Notes under the pieces: generated by a model | The model's input: the letters and a program-made list of their open reading frames with translations, nothing else | What the model was told of the DNA's origin: nothing | Databases searched by the model: none | Translations under genes and position numbers: made by a program | Shown here: piece after piece, positions 1-5,576 of the stretch | Position numbering within the stretch: position 1 is the first letter of the stretch | Layout of the letters: every line of letters starts with the position of its first letter | Assembly: GCA_004293385.1 (NCBI GenBank) | Contig: RDYO01000106.1 | Coordinates: forward strand, 1 to 7,934 | Source of the DNA: Verrucomicrobiota bacterium | GTDB taxonomy: Bacteria; Verrucomicrobiota; Verrucomicrobiia; Opitutales; UBA953 | Direction: 5' to 3' | Length of the DNA stretch: 7,934 nucleotides

Positions 1-43
1 GGTACCACAAACCAGTGCTCTAACCAACTGAGCTACAACCACC
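1..43 (-). tRNA. tRNA-His (GTG), 5' part, cut by window edge
   Basis: Read on the minus strand, the gene begins with an 8-nt 5' acceptor arm GGTGGTTG, including the extra G at position -1 that marks tRNA-His. The D-arm sequence TAGCTCAGTTGGTTAGAGC follows, then an anticodon arm with stem CTGGT and loop TTGTGGT, giving anticodon GTG. The window ends inside the 3' side of the anticodon stem, so the variable loop, T arm and 3' acceptor strand lie outside. Reads CAC/CAT histidine codons. The match to the E. coli tRNA-His layout is direct and leaves little doubt about identity. Confidence 0.95.
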
Positions 44-71
44 GTGCGTCCCTCCTCGAAAGGAAGGAAGT

Positions 72-102
72 CCTATGCAGGGAATCTCAGCAGGATTGTC
101 AA
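72..102 (-). promoter_or_regulatory. candidate promoter of tRNA-His
   Basis: On the minus strand a perfect -35 hexamer TTGACA (97-102) lies upstream of the tRNA. The best -10 candidates are weak: CATAGG (72-77) after 19 nt, or TGCATA (74-79) after 17 nt. Either would start transcription about 20-25 nt before the mature tRNA 5' end, a normal leader for RNase P processing. The -35 is seen directly; its use is inferred. Confidence 0.35.
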
Positions 103-124
103 ACCCGGACCCTAAGGTGGTCAA

Positions 125-220
125 AAGCCCCGCCCTTGGCGGTGGTTTGGCTTCTCGGCCGAGTTTTCCTCCCTTTATCCTTTCCCTTTGCCCCTGCGTA
201 TCGCTTTCTAACTCAACTTT
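125..220 (+). promoter_or_regulatory. structured, pyrimidine-rich leader of the helicase gene
   Basis: Positions 125-148 can fold into a hairpin of about 10 bp with one bulged T and the core CCGCC-CTT-GGCGG (130-142). A perfect 10-bp palindrome CTCGGCCGAG (154-163) follows, then TTTT. From 164 to about 199 the strand is almost purely pyrimidine. The start codon at 221 has no Shine-Dalgarno sequence. A -10-like TCTAAC (207-212) sits 8 nt before it. DEAD-box helicase genes are often controlled through structured leaders, but whether this segment is transcribed with the gene depends on the start site, which cannot be fixed here. Confidence 0.3.
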
Positions 221-1408
221 ATGTCTACGTTTTCCGACCTCGGTCTGCCCGAGCCAGTCCTGCGCTCCTTAGCCGAACATGGCTACGTGACCCCGACCCC
301 GATCCAAGCCCAGGCCATCCCGGCCATCATGGCCCGTAAGGATCTCATCGGCGCCGCCCAGACCGGCACCGGCAAGACCGCCGCCTTCGCGCTCCCGACG
401 CTCTCGCTCCTCGGTCCCGCCGCCGGCAAGCCCCGCTGCCTCGTGCTCGTCCCGACGCGCGAACTCGCCGTCCAGGTCGACGAGAACTTCCAGAAATACG
501 GCAAGCACTTCGGCACCCGCACCGCGCTCCTCTACGGCGGCGTGGGCTACGGCGCCCAGGTCAAGGCGCTCGAAGAGGGCGTCGACGTCGTCATCGCCAC
601 CCCGGGCCGTCTGCTCGACCTGCATGAGCAGAAGATCCTCGATCTGAAGTCCATCCAGATGCTGATCATGGACGAAGTCGACCGCATGCTCGACATGGGC
701 TTCATCGAGGACGTCACCCGCATCGTCAACTACTGCCCGAAGGACCGCCAGACGCTGCTCTTCTCCGCCACGATCTCCGACGCCATCGGCCGCATCGCCG
801 GCTGGGCCCTCCGTGATCCGGTGACCGTCGACGTCCGTACCGGCCTCGGCGCCGCCGACACGGTCGACCACGCGATCTACCCGGTCGATATCTTCCAGAA
901 GTATGACCTGCTGCTGGCCCTGCTCAACAAGAGCGGCTACAAGTCCGTCATCGTCTTCACCCGCACCAAGCGCGACGCCGACCGCATCGCCGAGTGGATC
1001 GAAGGCCACGGTACGCCCGTCGCCACGATGCACGCCGACCGCACGCAGTCCGAGCGCGCCGCCGCGCTCGCCGGTTTCAAGTCCGGTAAGTTCAGCATCA
1101 TGGTGGCGACCGACATCGCCTCGCGCGGCCTCGATATCCGCGGCGTCACGCACGTCATCAACTACAACGTCCCGGAGCACGCCGAAGATTACGTCCACCG
1201 TATCGGCCGTACCGGCCGCGCGTCCGCCGAAGGCGAAGCCTTCACGCTCTACTCGCCGGACGAGATGCACCACCTGCAGCAGATCGAAGTCCTCCTCGGT
1301 CGGGGCATCGAGCGCCGTAAGCTCGAAGGTTTCCGTTACTACTCCGAACCGCAGCTGACCCCGGGTGGCCCCAAGGCCGCCGCGGTCTCGCGTAAGCGCA
1401 ATCGCTGA
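221..1408 (+). CDS. rhlE: RhlE-type DEAD-box ATP-dependent RNA helicase
   Basis: ATP-dependent RNA helicase that locally unwinds short RNA duplexes, acting in ribosome assembly and RNA turnover in the cytoplasm. It has 395 aa and all core motifs in order: Q motif (GYVTPTPIQ, 21-29), motif I AQTGTGKT (46-53), Ia PTREL (78-82), TPGR (127-130), motif II DEVD (151-154), SAT (182-184), IVFTRTK (244-250), motif V ATDIASRGLDI (296-306) and motif VI HRIGRTGR (326-333). It resembles E. coli RhlE but stops soon after the second RecA domain, with only a short basic tail (RKRNR) and no Gly/Arg-rich extension. Motif II is DEVD, not DEAD; the Mg/ATP residues D, E and D are kept. The ATG is chosen because the protein begins like RhlE (MSTFSDLGL). 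No Shine-Dalgarno site is visible. ribD starts 2 nt after the stop, implying one transcript. Confidence 0.95.
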   Translation: MSTFSDLGLPEPVLRSLAEHGYVTPTPIQAQAIPAIMARKDLIGAAQTGTGKTAAFALPTLSLLGPAAGKPRCLVLVPTRELAVQVDENFQKYGKHFGTRTALLYGGVGYGAQVKALEEGVDVVIATPGRLLDLHEQKILDLKSIQMLIMDEVDRMLDMGFIEDVTRIVNYCPKDRQTLLFSATISDAIGRIAGWALRDPVTVDVRTGLGAADTVDHAIYPVDIFQKYDLLLALLNKSGYKSVIVFTRTKRDADRIAEWIEGHGTPVATMHADRTQSERAAALAGFKSGKFSIMVATDIASRGLDIRGVTHVINYNVPEHAEDYVHRIGRTGRASAEGEAFTLYSPDEMHHLQQIEVLLGRGIERRKLEGFRYYSEPQLTPGGPKAAAVSRKRNR

Positions 1409-1410
1409 TC

Positions 1411-2496
1411 GTGTCCGTGCCCGCTTCCGAGCCTCCGATGCGGCGAGCCCTCGAGCTCGCCCGTCAGGCTTGGGGACGCACGCACCCGAACCCCATGGTG
1501 GGGGCGGTCATCACCGAAGGCGGTCAGATCGTCGCCGAAGGCTTCCACGCCAAGGCCGGCGAGCCGCATGCCGAGGTGATGGCCCTGCGCGCTTTGGGCC
1601 GTAAGCCCGCCGCGGACGCCGTCCTGCACGTCACGCTCGAGCCTTGCTGCACGCACGGGCGCACGCCGCCTTGCGTGGACGCGATCCTGGCCGCGGGTTT
1701 CCGCACCGTGGTCGTGGGCGCCCGCGATCCGAATCCGGCCCATGCCGGCCATGGCCTCGAACTCCTGCGCGCCAAGGGCGTCGCGGTCGTCGAAGGCGTG
1801 CTCGGCGAGGAATGCGCCGAGCTGAATCTCATCTTCAATCACTGGATCGCGCGCGGCGCGCCGCTCATCGCCCTCAAGGTCGCGTCGACGCTCGACGGCA
1901 AGCTGACCTTGCCGGCCGGGCAGGGCAGGGCGATCACTGGTCCGGCCGCGCAGGCCTATGTGCATCGCCTGCGCCGCCTCTTCCCGGCCATCGCCGTGAG
2001 CGCTGATACCGCGCTCGCCGATAATCCGCGCCTCACCGCACGCGGCGACGACGGCGAGACCTGTCCGGTGCGCTTCGTGCTGGACCGACATTTCAAGACC
2101 GCCGGCCGGACCGGACTGAATCTCTTCCGGGACGCGCACCGCACGCGCACCATCGTCGTCGGCCTCGGCGCCGCCGCCAAGAAGTCCGACCTCGCATGGT
2201 ATGAGGCCGAGGGCGTGCAGGTCTGGTCCTTGGTCGGCGACGAAGCTTCCTTCCTTCAGGTCTGGGCGGAACGTTGCGCCCAGGAGAAGATCACCGGCGT
2301 GCTCGTCGAGGCCGGCCCGCGGCTCGCGGCGTCCATGCTGGCGACCGGCGCCGCGGACTACCTGTACGCCTTCGTCGCCCCGCGCTCCGGCGATCCGGCG
2401 GCGCCTGGCTGGCAGGATGGGGTGACGCTTCCGGCGGGGCTGCTCCGGGCCTCCCTGGTCGGCTCAGACGCCCTTTATCAGGGTCGCCTGAGGTAA
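1411..2496 (+). CDS. ribD: bifunctional riboflavin biosynthesis deaminase/reductase RibD
   Basis: Catalyses two consecutive riboflavin steps: deamination of the diaminopyrimidine ribosylamine phosphate made from GTP, then NADPH reduction of the ribose to ribitol. It has 361 aa, close to the E. coli enzyme (367). The N-terminal cytidine-deaminase-like domain has HPNPMVG (25-31), the zinc/catalytic HAEV (H53, E55) and PCCTHGRTPPC (78-88; zinc ligands C79 and C88). The reductase domain begins near LKVASTLDGK (155-164), with ITGPAA (175-180), TALADNP (200-206) and VEAGPRLA (299-306). TALADNP departs from the usual TVLADDP. The start is taken as GTG 2 nt after the helicase stop; the ATG at 1438 would begin at residue 10, just before the conserved region, and is possible. 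No FMN riboswitch precedes it, and no other rib gene is in view. Confidence 0.95.
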   Translation: MSVPASEPPMRRALELARQAWGRTHPNPMVGAVITEGGQIVAEGFHAKAGEPHAEVMALRALGRKPAADAVLHVTLEPCCTHGRTPPCVDAILAAGFRTVVVGARDPNPAHAGHGLELLRAKGVAVVEGVLGEECAELNLIFNHWIARGAPLIALKVASTLDGKLTLPAGQGRAITGPAAQAYVHRLRRLFPAIAVSADTALADNPRLTARGDDGETCPVRFVLDRHFKTAGRTGLNLFRDAHRTRTIVVGLGAAAKKSDLAWYEAEGVQVWSLVGDEASFLQVWAERCAQEKITGVLVEAGPRLAASMLATGAADYLYAFVAPRSGDPAAPGWQDGVTLPAGLLRASLVGSDALYQGRLR

Positions 2497-2514
2497 GTCC
2501 TGCCTTCCTTCTAG

Positions 2515-2579
2515 AAAGACCTCCTAAGCCGAATTAGGGGTGATTACGTCGTCTAACGCAGGCGGGGGAGGGTCTTTTT
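2515..2579 (+). terminator. possible terminator or RNA fold after ribD
   Basis: AAAGACCTCC (2515-2524) pairs with GGAG-G-GTCTTT (2567-2577), 10 bp with one bulged G, followed by the rest of a T5 run (2575-2579). The 42-nt loop is long for an intrinsic terminator and carries GC-rich sequence; an alternative small hairpin CCTAA/TTAGG (2523-2538) competes with the base of the stem. It may end ribD transcription together with the hairpin just downstream, or be a structured RNA segment of unknown role. Confidence 0.35.
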
Positions 2580-2590
2580 GACGCTAAAGG

Positions 2591-2619
2591 GTCGCCTTGC
2601 CTGTTTAGGCTCGACTTTT
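2591..2619 (+). terminator. possible second terminator between ribD and deoA
   Basis: GTCG (2591-2594) pairs with CGAC (2612-2615), enclosing an inner stem GCCT-GTTT-AGGC (2599-2610). A CCTT/T internal loop lies between, and TTTT follows at 2616-2619. This is a compact hairpin plus U-run in the right place to end the helicase-ribD transcript, but the stem is interrupted and the U-run short, so it is weaker than the one after deoA. Confidence 0.4.
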
Positions 2620-2687
2620 CAAGAAAATCTTACATCACAGCGAGTCCGCCTCCCTGTCCTCCGCAGAATGGCCCTAACCTTCACAAT

Positions 2688-2693
2688 CCTAAC
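2688..2693 (+). promoter_or_regulatory. -10-like CCTAAC box before deoA
   Basis: CCTAAC lies 5 nt before the deoA ATG, and a second copy (CCTAAC, 2673-2678) lies 15 nt further upstream. No convincing -35 and no Shine-Dalgarno site are seen. If the nearer box is a -10 element, the mRNA would be leaderless; if the further one, the leader would be about 14 nt. Similar TAAC boxes precede other starts in this window. Confidence 0.25.
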
Positions 2694-2698
2694 TACTT

Positions 2699-4033
2699 AT
2701 GACAGAGAAAATCTTGGACCACAAGCGTAAGGAGAAGCCCTCCTTCACCTCTCTCATCGAGAAGAAGCGGGATGGCGGCGAGTTCACCGCCGACGAGATC
2801 CGTCATATCGTCGACTCGATCATGGACGCGGAGATGCCCGAGGCGCAGCAGGCCGCCCTCGCGATGGCGATCTACTTCAAGCAGATGTCCGCGCAGGAGA
2901 CCGCGCTCCTCGCCGAAGAGCTTCGTCTCTCGGGCGACGTCATCGACCTCGACCGTCTCACCCAGCCGAAGATCGCCAAGGTCTCGACCGGCGGCGTGGG
3001 CGACAAGACTTCCATGGTGCTCGGCCCGCTCGGCGCCGCCGCCGGCGTCATCATGCCCGGCATGAACGGCAAGGACGAGGAGTTCTGCCTCTCGACCGTC
3101 GAGAAGCTCAGCTCGATCCCGGGCTTCAAGGGCAAGGCCACGATGGACCAGTTCCGCCAGCAGCTCGAGCGCGTGGGTTGCGCCGTCACCGAGCAGTGCC
3201 GCGAGATCGCCCCGGCCGACGACATCCTCTACACGCTCCGTCAGAAGACGGGCACGATTCCGTCCCTCCCGCTCATCACGGGCAGCATCCTCTCCAAGAA
3301 GCTCGCCGAAGGCTGCGAAGGCCTGGTGATCGACGTGAAGTGGGGCAACGGCTCCTTCATCCGCGACCTCGAGCAGGCCAAGCAGCTCGCCCGCATCGTC
3401 ACCCGCGTCGCCCGCTCGCTCAACCGCAAGTGCGTGGCCCTCGTGACCGACATCAACCAGCCCCTCGGCGACTCCGTCGGCACGGGCCTCGAAGTCCTCG
3501 AAGCCGTCCGCCTCCTGAAGGGCGAAGGCCCCGAAGACCTGCAGGACCTCGTCCTGAAGCTGGGCATGGAAGTCGTGCGCCTCGCCGGCGTCGCCGGTTC
3601 GACCCTTTCCGCCAAGCAGACCGTCGAGAAGCACCTCAAGGACGGCTCCGCCCTCGAGAAGTTCAAGGCGATGGTCCGCGCCCAGGGCGGCAAGACCGAC
3701 TGGATCGACGATCCCTCGAAGTTCCCCAAGGCGAAGTTCATCCGCAAGCTGCCCGCCCCGAAGCGCGGCTACGTGCACACCATCGACGCCGGCAAGATCG
3801 CCCAGGGCGTCCGCCTCCTCGCCACCCTCAAGGACGGCACGCTCGACCCCGCGGTCGGCGTCACCGAGATCCGCAAGGTCGGCACGCAGGTCAAGCAGGG
3901 TGAGCCGCTGATCATGATCCATTACAACGACGAGGCCAAGGTCGACGCCGCGCTTCCGTACTTCCGCGACGCCTATCGCCTCGCCCCGAAGCGCCCGAAC
4001 ATGCCCCCGCTCGTCGTCGAGCGCGTGGCCTGA
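2699..4033 (+). CDS. deoA: divergent thymidine/pyrimidine-nucleoside phosphorylase family protein
   Basis: The family splits thymidine or uridine with phosphate into free base and (deoxy)ribose-1-phosphate for nucleoside salvage. The 444-aa protein has the full architecture: helical N-terminal domain (IEKKRDGGEFTADEIRHIV, 20-38), the alpha/beta domain with KVSTGGVGDKTS (94-105), and the C-terminal domain (TLDPAVG, 381-387, to IHYND, 407-411). By ungapped alignment to E. coli DeoA, the phosphate residues K84, S86, S95 and T123 are kept (K94, S96, S105, T133), as are the base-binding R171, S186 and K190 (R181, S196, K200). The catalytic His85 is Val95, Ser113 is Asn123, and the family signature GRGLGHTGG is replaced by GKDEEFCLS (124-132). 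The C-terminal GGGR is also missing. Fold membership is clear; substrate and even activity are open. The ATG lacks a Shine-Dalgarno site. It appears to be a single-gene unit. Confidence 0.85.
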   Translation: MTEKILDHKRKEKPSFTSLIEKKRDGGEFTADEIRHIVDSIMDAEMPEAQQAALAMAIYFKQMSAQETALLAEELRLSGDVIDLDRLTQPKIAKVSTGGVGDKTSMVLGPLGAAAGVIMPGMNGKDEEFCLSTVEKLSSIPGFKGKATMDQFRQQLERVGCAVTEQCREIAPADDILYTLRQKTGTIPSLPLITGSILSKKLAEGCEGLVIDVKWGNGSFIRDLEQAKQLARIVTRVARSLNRKCVALVTDINQPLGDSVGTGLEVLEAVRLLKGEGPEDLQDLVLKLGMEVVRLAGVAGSTLSAKQTVEKHLKDGSALEKFKAMVRAQGGKTDWIDDPSKFPKAKFIRKLPAPKRGYVHTIDAGKIAQGVRLLATLKDGTLDPAVGVTEIRKVGTQVKQGEPLIMIHYNDEAKVDAALPYFRDAYRLAPKRPNMPPLVVERVA

Positions 4034-4051
4034 TAAGGCCCGCCAGGAAAG

Positions 4052-4091
4052 AAGCAGAGCCGCGGAGCGATCCGCGGCTCTGCTTTTTTTT
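4052..4091 (+). terminator. strong intrinsic terminator, shared by convergent genes
   Basis: A perfect 14-bp stem, AGCAGAGCCGCGGA (4053-4066) with its complement (4071-4084), closes a GCGA tetraloop; A4052-T4085 can add a pair. Eight T residues (4084-4091) follow. It lies 19 nt after the deoA stop and also just past the end of the converging lipoprotein gene. On the minus strand the trailing sequence is only TTCTTT-like, so termination should be stronger for deoA. The last T of the run is also the last base of the lipoprotein stop codon. Confidence 0.95.
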
Positions 4092-4510
4092 CAGCCTTCG
4101 CCGGCCGGCGTGCCGTCGGAGGTCAGGATGAGGATGAGTTTCTGACCGTCCTTGCCCGTGAGCTCGACGTCCACCTGCAGGGCGCTCGGCAGCCTGCGCA
4201 CGCCGATCGGGCCGGAGATCTGGGCGCAGCCATGGGCCTTGAGGAAGTCGGCCGCCTCGGCGGCGTTCTCCAGCAGGACGAGCCGCCCTAGCAGGGCTTT
4301 GCCGTCCGCCTGGCCGACGGCGAGTTTCACCGTCTGGTCGCGGAAATGGTCGTCCAGCTGCGCCCACGTCACGACGTCACCCGCGCTGAAGCTGTTTCCG
4401 CCCGTACTCCGCAGGGCGCTCAGCTCCGTCGGCGTCCCGCGCAGGGTCACGGCCGTGGGCTGGCAGCCGACGAACGAGACGAGGACCAGGAGCGCGAGCG
4501 ACAGCCTCAT
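4091..4510 (-). CDS. predicted lipoprotein of unknown function
   Basis: 139 aa. The N-terminus has a short basic start (MR), a hydrophobic core (LSLALLVLVSF) and a lipobox ending VGC, with the acylated Cys at residue 16. The mature protein should be membrane-anchored by lipid on the periplasmic side. The rest is a small domain of about 120 residues with alternating beta-like segments (e.g. VKLAVGQADG near 61-70 and LQVDVEL, LILIL near the end); I do not recognise a family. The start lies 1 nt after the stop of the upstream hydrolase gene, so the two are surely co-transcribed and probably translationally coupled. No Shine-Dalgarno site is seen. The gene ends in the shared terminator. An envelope role beside a secreted hydrolase is inference only. 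Confidence 0.85.
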   Translation of the reverse strand: MRLSLALLVLVSFVGCQPTAVTLRGTPTELSALRSTGGNSFSAGDVVTWAQLDDHFRDQTVKLAVGQADGKALLGRLVLLENAAEAADFLKAHGCAQISGPIGVRRLPSALQVDVELTGKDGQKLILILTSDGTPAGEG

Positions 4511-4511
4511 C

Positions 4512-5276
4512 TCAGAACAGGCGCTTCAGGAACTGCTCCATCTGATACCAGGAGTCGCGGTCGGCGTCGGCGTTGTAGGCCGCGCCCTTGGAGTTGTCAT
4601 TGCCTGCGGCCTTATGGGTGAAGCTGTGGACGGCGCCGGGGTAGCTTACGAACTTCCAGTCGACGTAATGGTCCTTCATCTCGGCGGTGAACGCCGCGAT
4701 GTCCTTGGCCGCGACGAAGGGGTCGTCGGCGCCGTGGAGGGCGAGGACCTTGGCCTTGATGTTCTTGCCGTCGGCCGGAGTCGGGGAGTCGAGTCCGCCG
4801 TGGAAACTGACGACGCCCAGCACCTTGGCGCCGGAGCGGGCGAGTTCGATCGCGGCGGTGCCGCCGAAGCAGTAGCCGGTCGCGGCCAGCTTCGAGGCGT
4901 CGGTGCGGCTGTCGCGGGCCAGGACGTCGAGCGCCGCGTTGGCGCGGGCGCGGAGCAGGGCGCGGTCGGCCTTGTATTTGCCGGCTTCCTTGCCGGCGGC
5001 CGGAGGCTGCGGGCGGATGCCTTGGCCGTAGATATCGGCGACGAGGACGTTGTAGCCCAGGCTAGCCAGCTTGCGCGCGGCTTCCTTCTCGTGGTCGCTG
5101 ACGCCGGTCCACTGGTGGATGATGAGCACGCCCGGCCGCTTGCCGGGCAGGGCGTCGTCATACGCCTGCCAGCCTTCGCACGGGACGTCGCCGGCCTTGT
5201 ATTCGAGGGGCTTCTCGACGATGGCCGCGGAGAGGGTGCTCACGAAGGCGAAGAACGCAGGTAGGAGGGCTTTCAT
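4512..5276 (-). CDS. exported dienelactone hydrolase family protein
   Basis: Alpha/beta hydrolase of the dienelactone hydrolase (DLH) family, 254 aa from the chosen start. Residues 1-18 (MKALLPAFFAFVSTLSAA) form a signal peptide, so the protein is probably periplasmic. The mature part shows IIHQWTG (52-58), the nucleophile motif GYCFGG with Cys136, Asp185 in GADDPFV (182-188) and His217 in GAVHSFT (214-220), matching the Cys-Asp-His triad. The position of the conserved Glu of classical DLH is Gln55, as in many uncharacterised relatives, so the substrate need not be a dienelactone. An ATG 57 nt upstream (5333) is in frame but would put 19 polar residues before the signal peptide, so 5276 is preferred. 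The start codon lies in one arm of a perfect inverted repeat. First gene of a two-gene unit with the lipoprotein. Confidence 0.92.
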   Translation of the reverse strand: MKALLPAFFAFVSTLSAAIVEKPLEYKAGDVPCEGWQAYDDALPGKRPGVLIIHQWTGVSDHEKEAARKLASLGYNVLVADIYGQGIRPQPPAAGKEAGKYKADRALLRARANAALDVLARDSRTDASKLAATGYCFGGTAAIELARSGAKVLGVVSFHGGLDSPTPADGKNIKAKVLALHGADDPFVAAKDIAAFTAEMKDHYVDWKFVSYPGAVHSFTHKAAGNDNSKGAAYNADADRDSWYQMEQFLKRLF

Positions 5277-5350
5277 GCCTGCGAAACTAGGCAGGCATGC
5301 CGACGGCGCAAGCGCCTTGCGGTTTGTCGCCAACCGCCTGTCATAACTCC
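5274..5350. promoter_or_regulatory. divergent intergenic region with three inverted repeats
   Basis: Between the hydrolase (minus) and the small lipoprotein (plus) lie three palindromes in a row. CATGCCTGC (5274-5282) and GCAGGCATG (5291-5299) are a perfect 9-bp inverted repeat with an 8-nt spacer. GGCGC-AA-GCGCC occupies 5305-5316. GCGGTT (5319-5324) and AACCGC (5332-5337) are 6 bp with a 7-nt spacer. The first contains the hydrolase ATG. A CATAAC box (5342-5347) precedes the plus-strand ATG. These could be operators or RNA hairpins; short GC-rich palindromes also arise by chance, so only the first is persuasive. Confidence 0.4.
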
Positions 5351-5569
5351 ATGACGCGCGTACCGTTGGTCCTCTTGTTTATCGCCACCGGCCTTGTTTC
5401 CTCGGCCATGACCGGGTGCGCGTATCATGAAGGCGCCCATGACGAATACACCCCGGGTACGTTTCACAATCCGGAGGTAGCCGGCTCCCTTAAGTCCGCT
5501 CCTGGCCTTTTCCCTCCGCCTCCCCGTCTCAGTGAACTTCCCGGTTCGCGGGTCAGGGAAGGGGAGTAA
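5351..5569 (+). CDS. small predicted lipoprotein
   Basis: 72 aa. It opens with MTR, a hydrophobic core (VPLVLLFIATGLVSSA) and a lipobox-like MTGC with Cys23; Met at -3 is less usual than Leu. The mature part is about 50 residues, polar at first (YHEGAHDEYTPG) and Pro-rich later (FPPPPRLSELPG), with no recognised domain; it may be an envelope linker or small anchored peptide. The in-frame ATG at 5297 is rejected because it precedes the signal peptide by 18 residues and lies in the inverted repeat. It fills the gap between two other genes and ends 7 nt before the converging lpxA stop. Codon use is less GC3-biased than the neighbours. Support is the signal peptide and placement only. Confidence 0.55.
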   Translation: MTRVPLVLLFIATGLVSSAMTGCAYHEGAHDEYTPGTFHNPEVAGSLKSAPGLFPPPPRLSELPGSRVREGE

Positions 5570-5576
5570 GGCGACC

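Noticed and set aside
75..339. Short plus-strand frames (75-272 and 136-339) in the region before the helicase
   Set aside because: No recognisable protein, no ribosome site, overlap with the helicase start in other frames and with the tRNA-His promoter region.
269..1273. Long minus-strand open frame opposite the helicase; similar long antisense frames at 1339-2139, 2693-3922 (minus) and 4152-5264, 5532-6662, 6659-7684 (plus)
   Set aside because: Each lies wholly opposite a well-recognised conserved gene, encodes low-complexity Asp/Gly/Ala/Arg-rich sequence, and is explained by strong G/C third-position bias removing antisense stops.
2497..2698. Possible riboswitch (FMN or other) near ribD/deoA
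   Set aside because: The FMN-riboswitch core sequences are absent and the segment lies after ribD; only hairpins with U-runs are seen, better read as terminators.
5520..5566. Inverted repeat CTCCC/GGGAG with inner CTTCCC/GGGAAG as an lpxA terminator
   Set aside because: No T-run follows on either strand, it lies inside the small lipoprotein frame, and GC-rich short arms of this kind are expected by chance.
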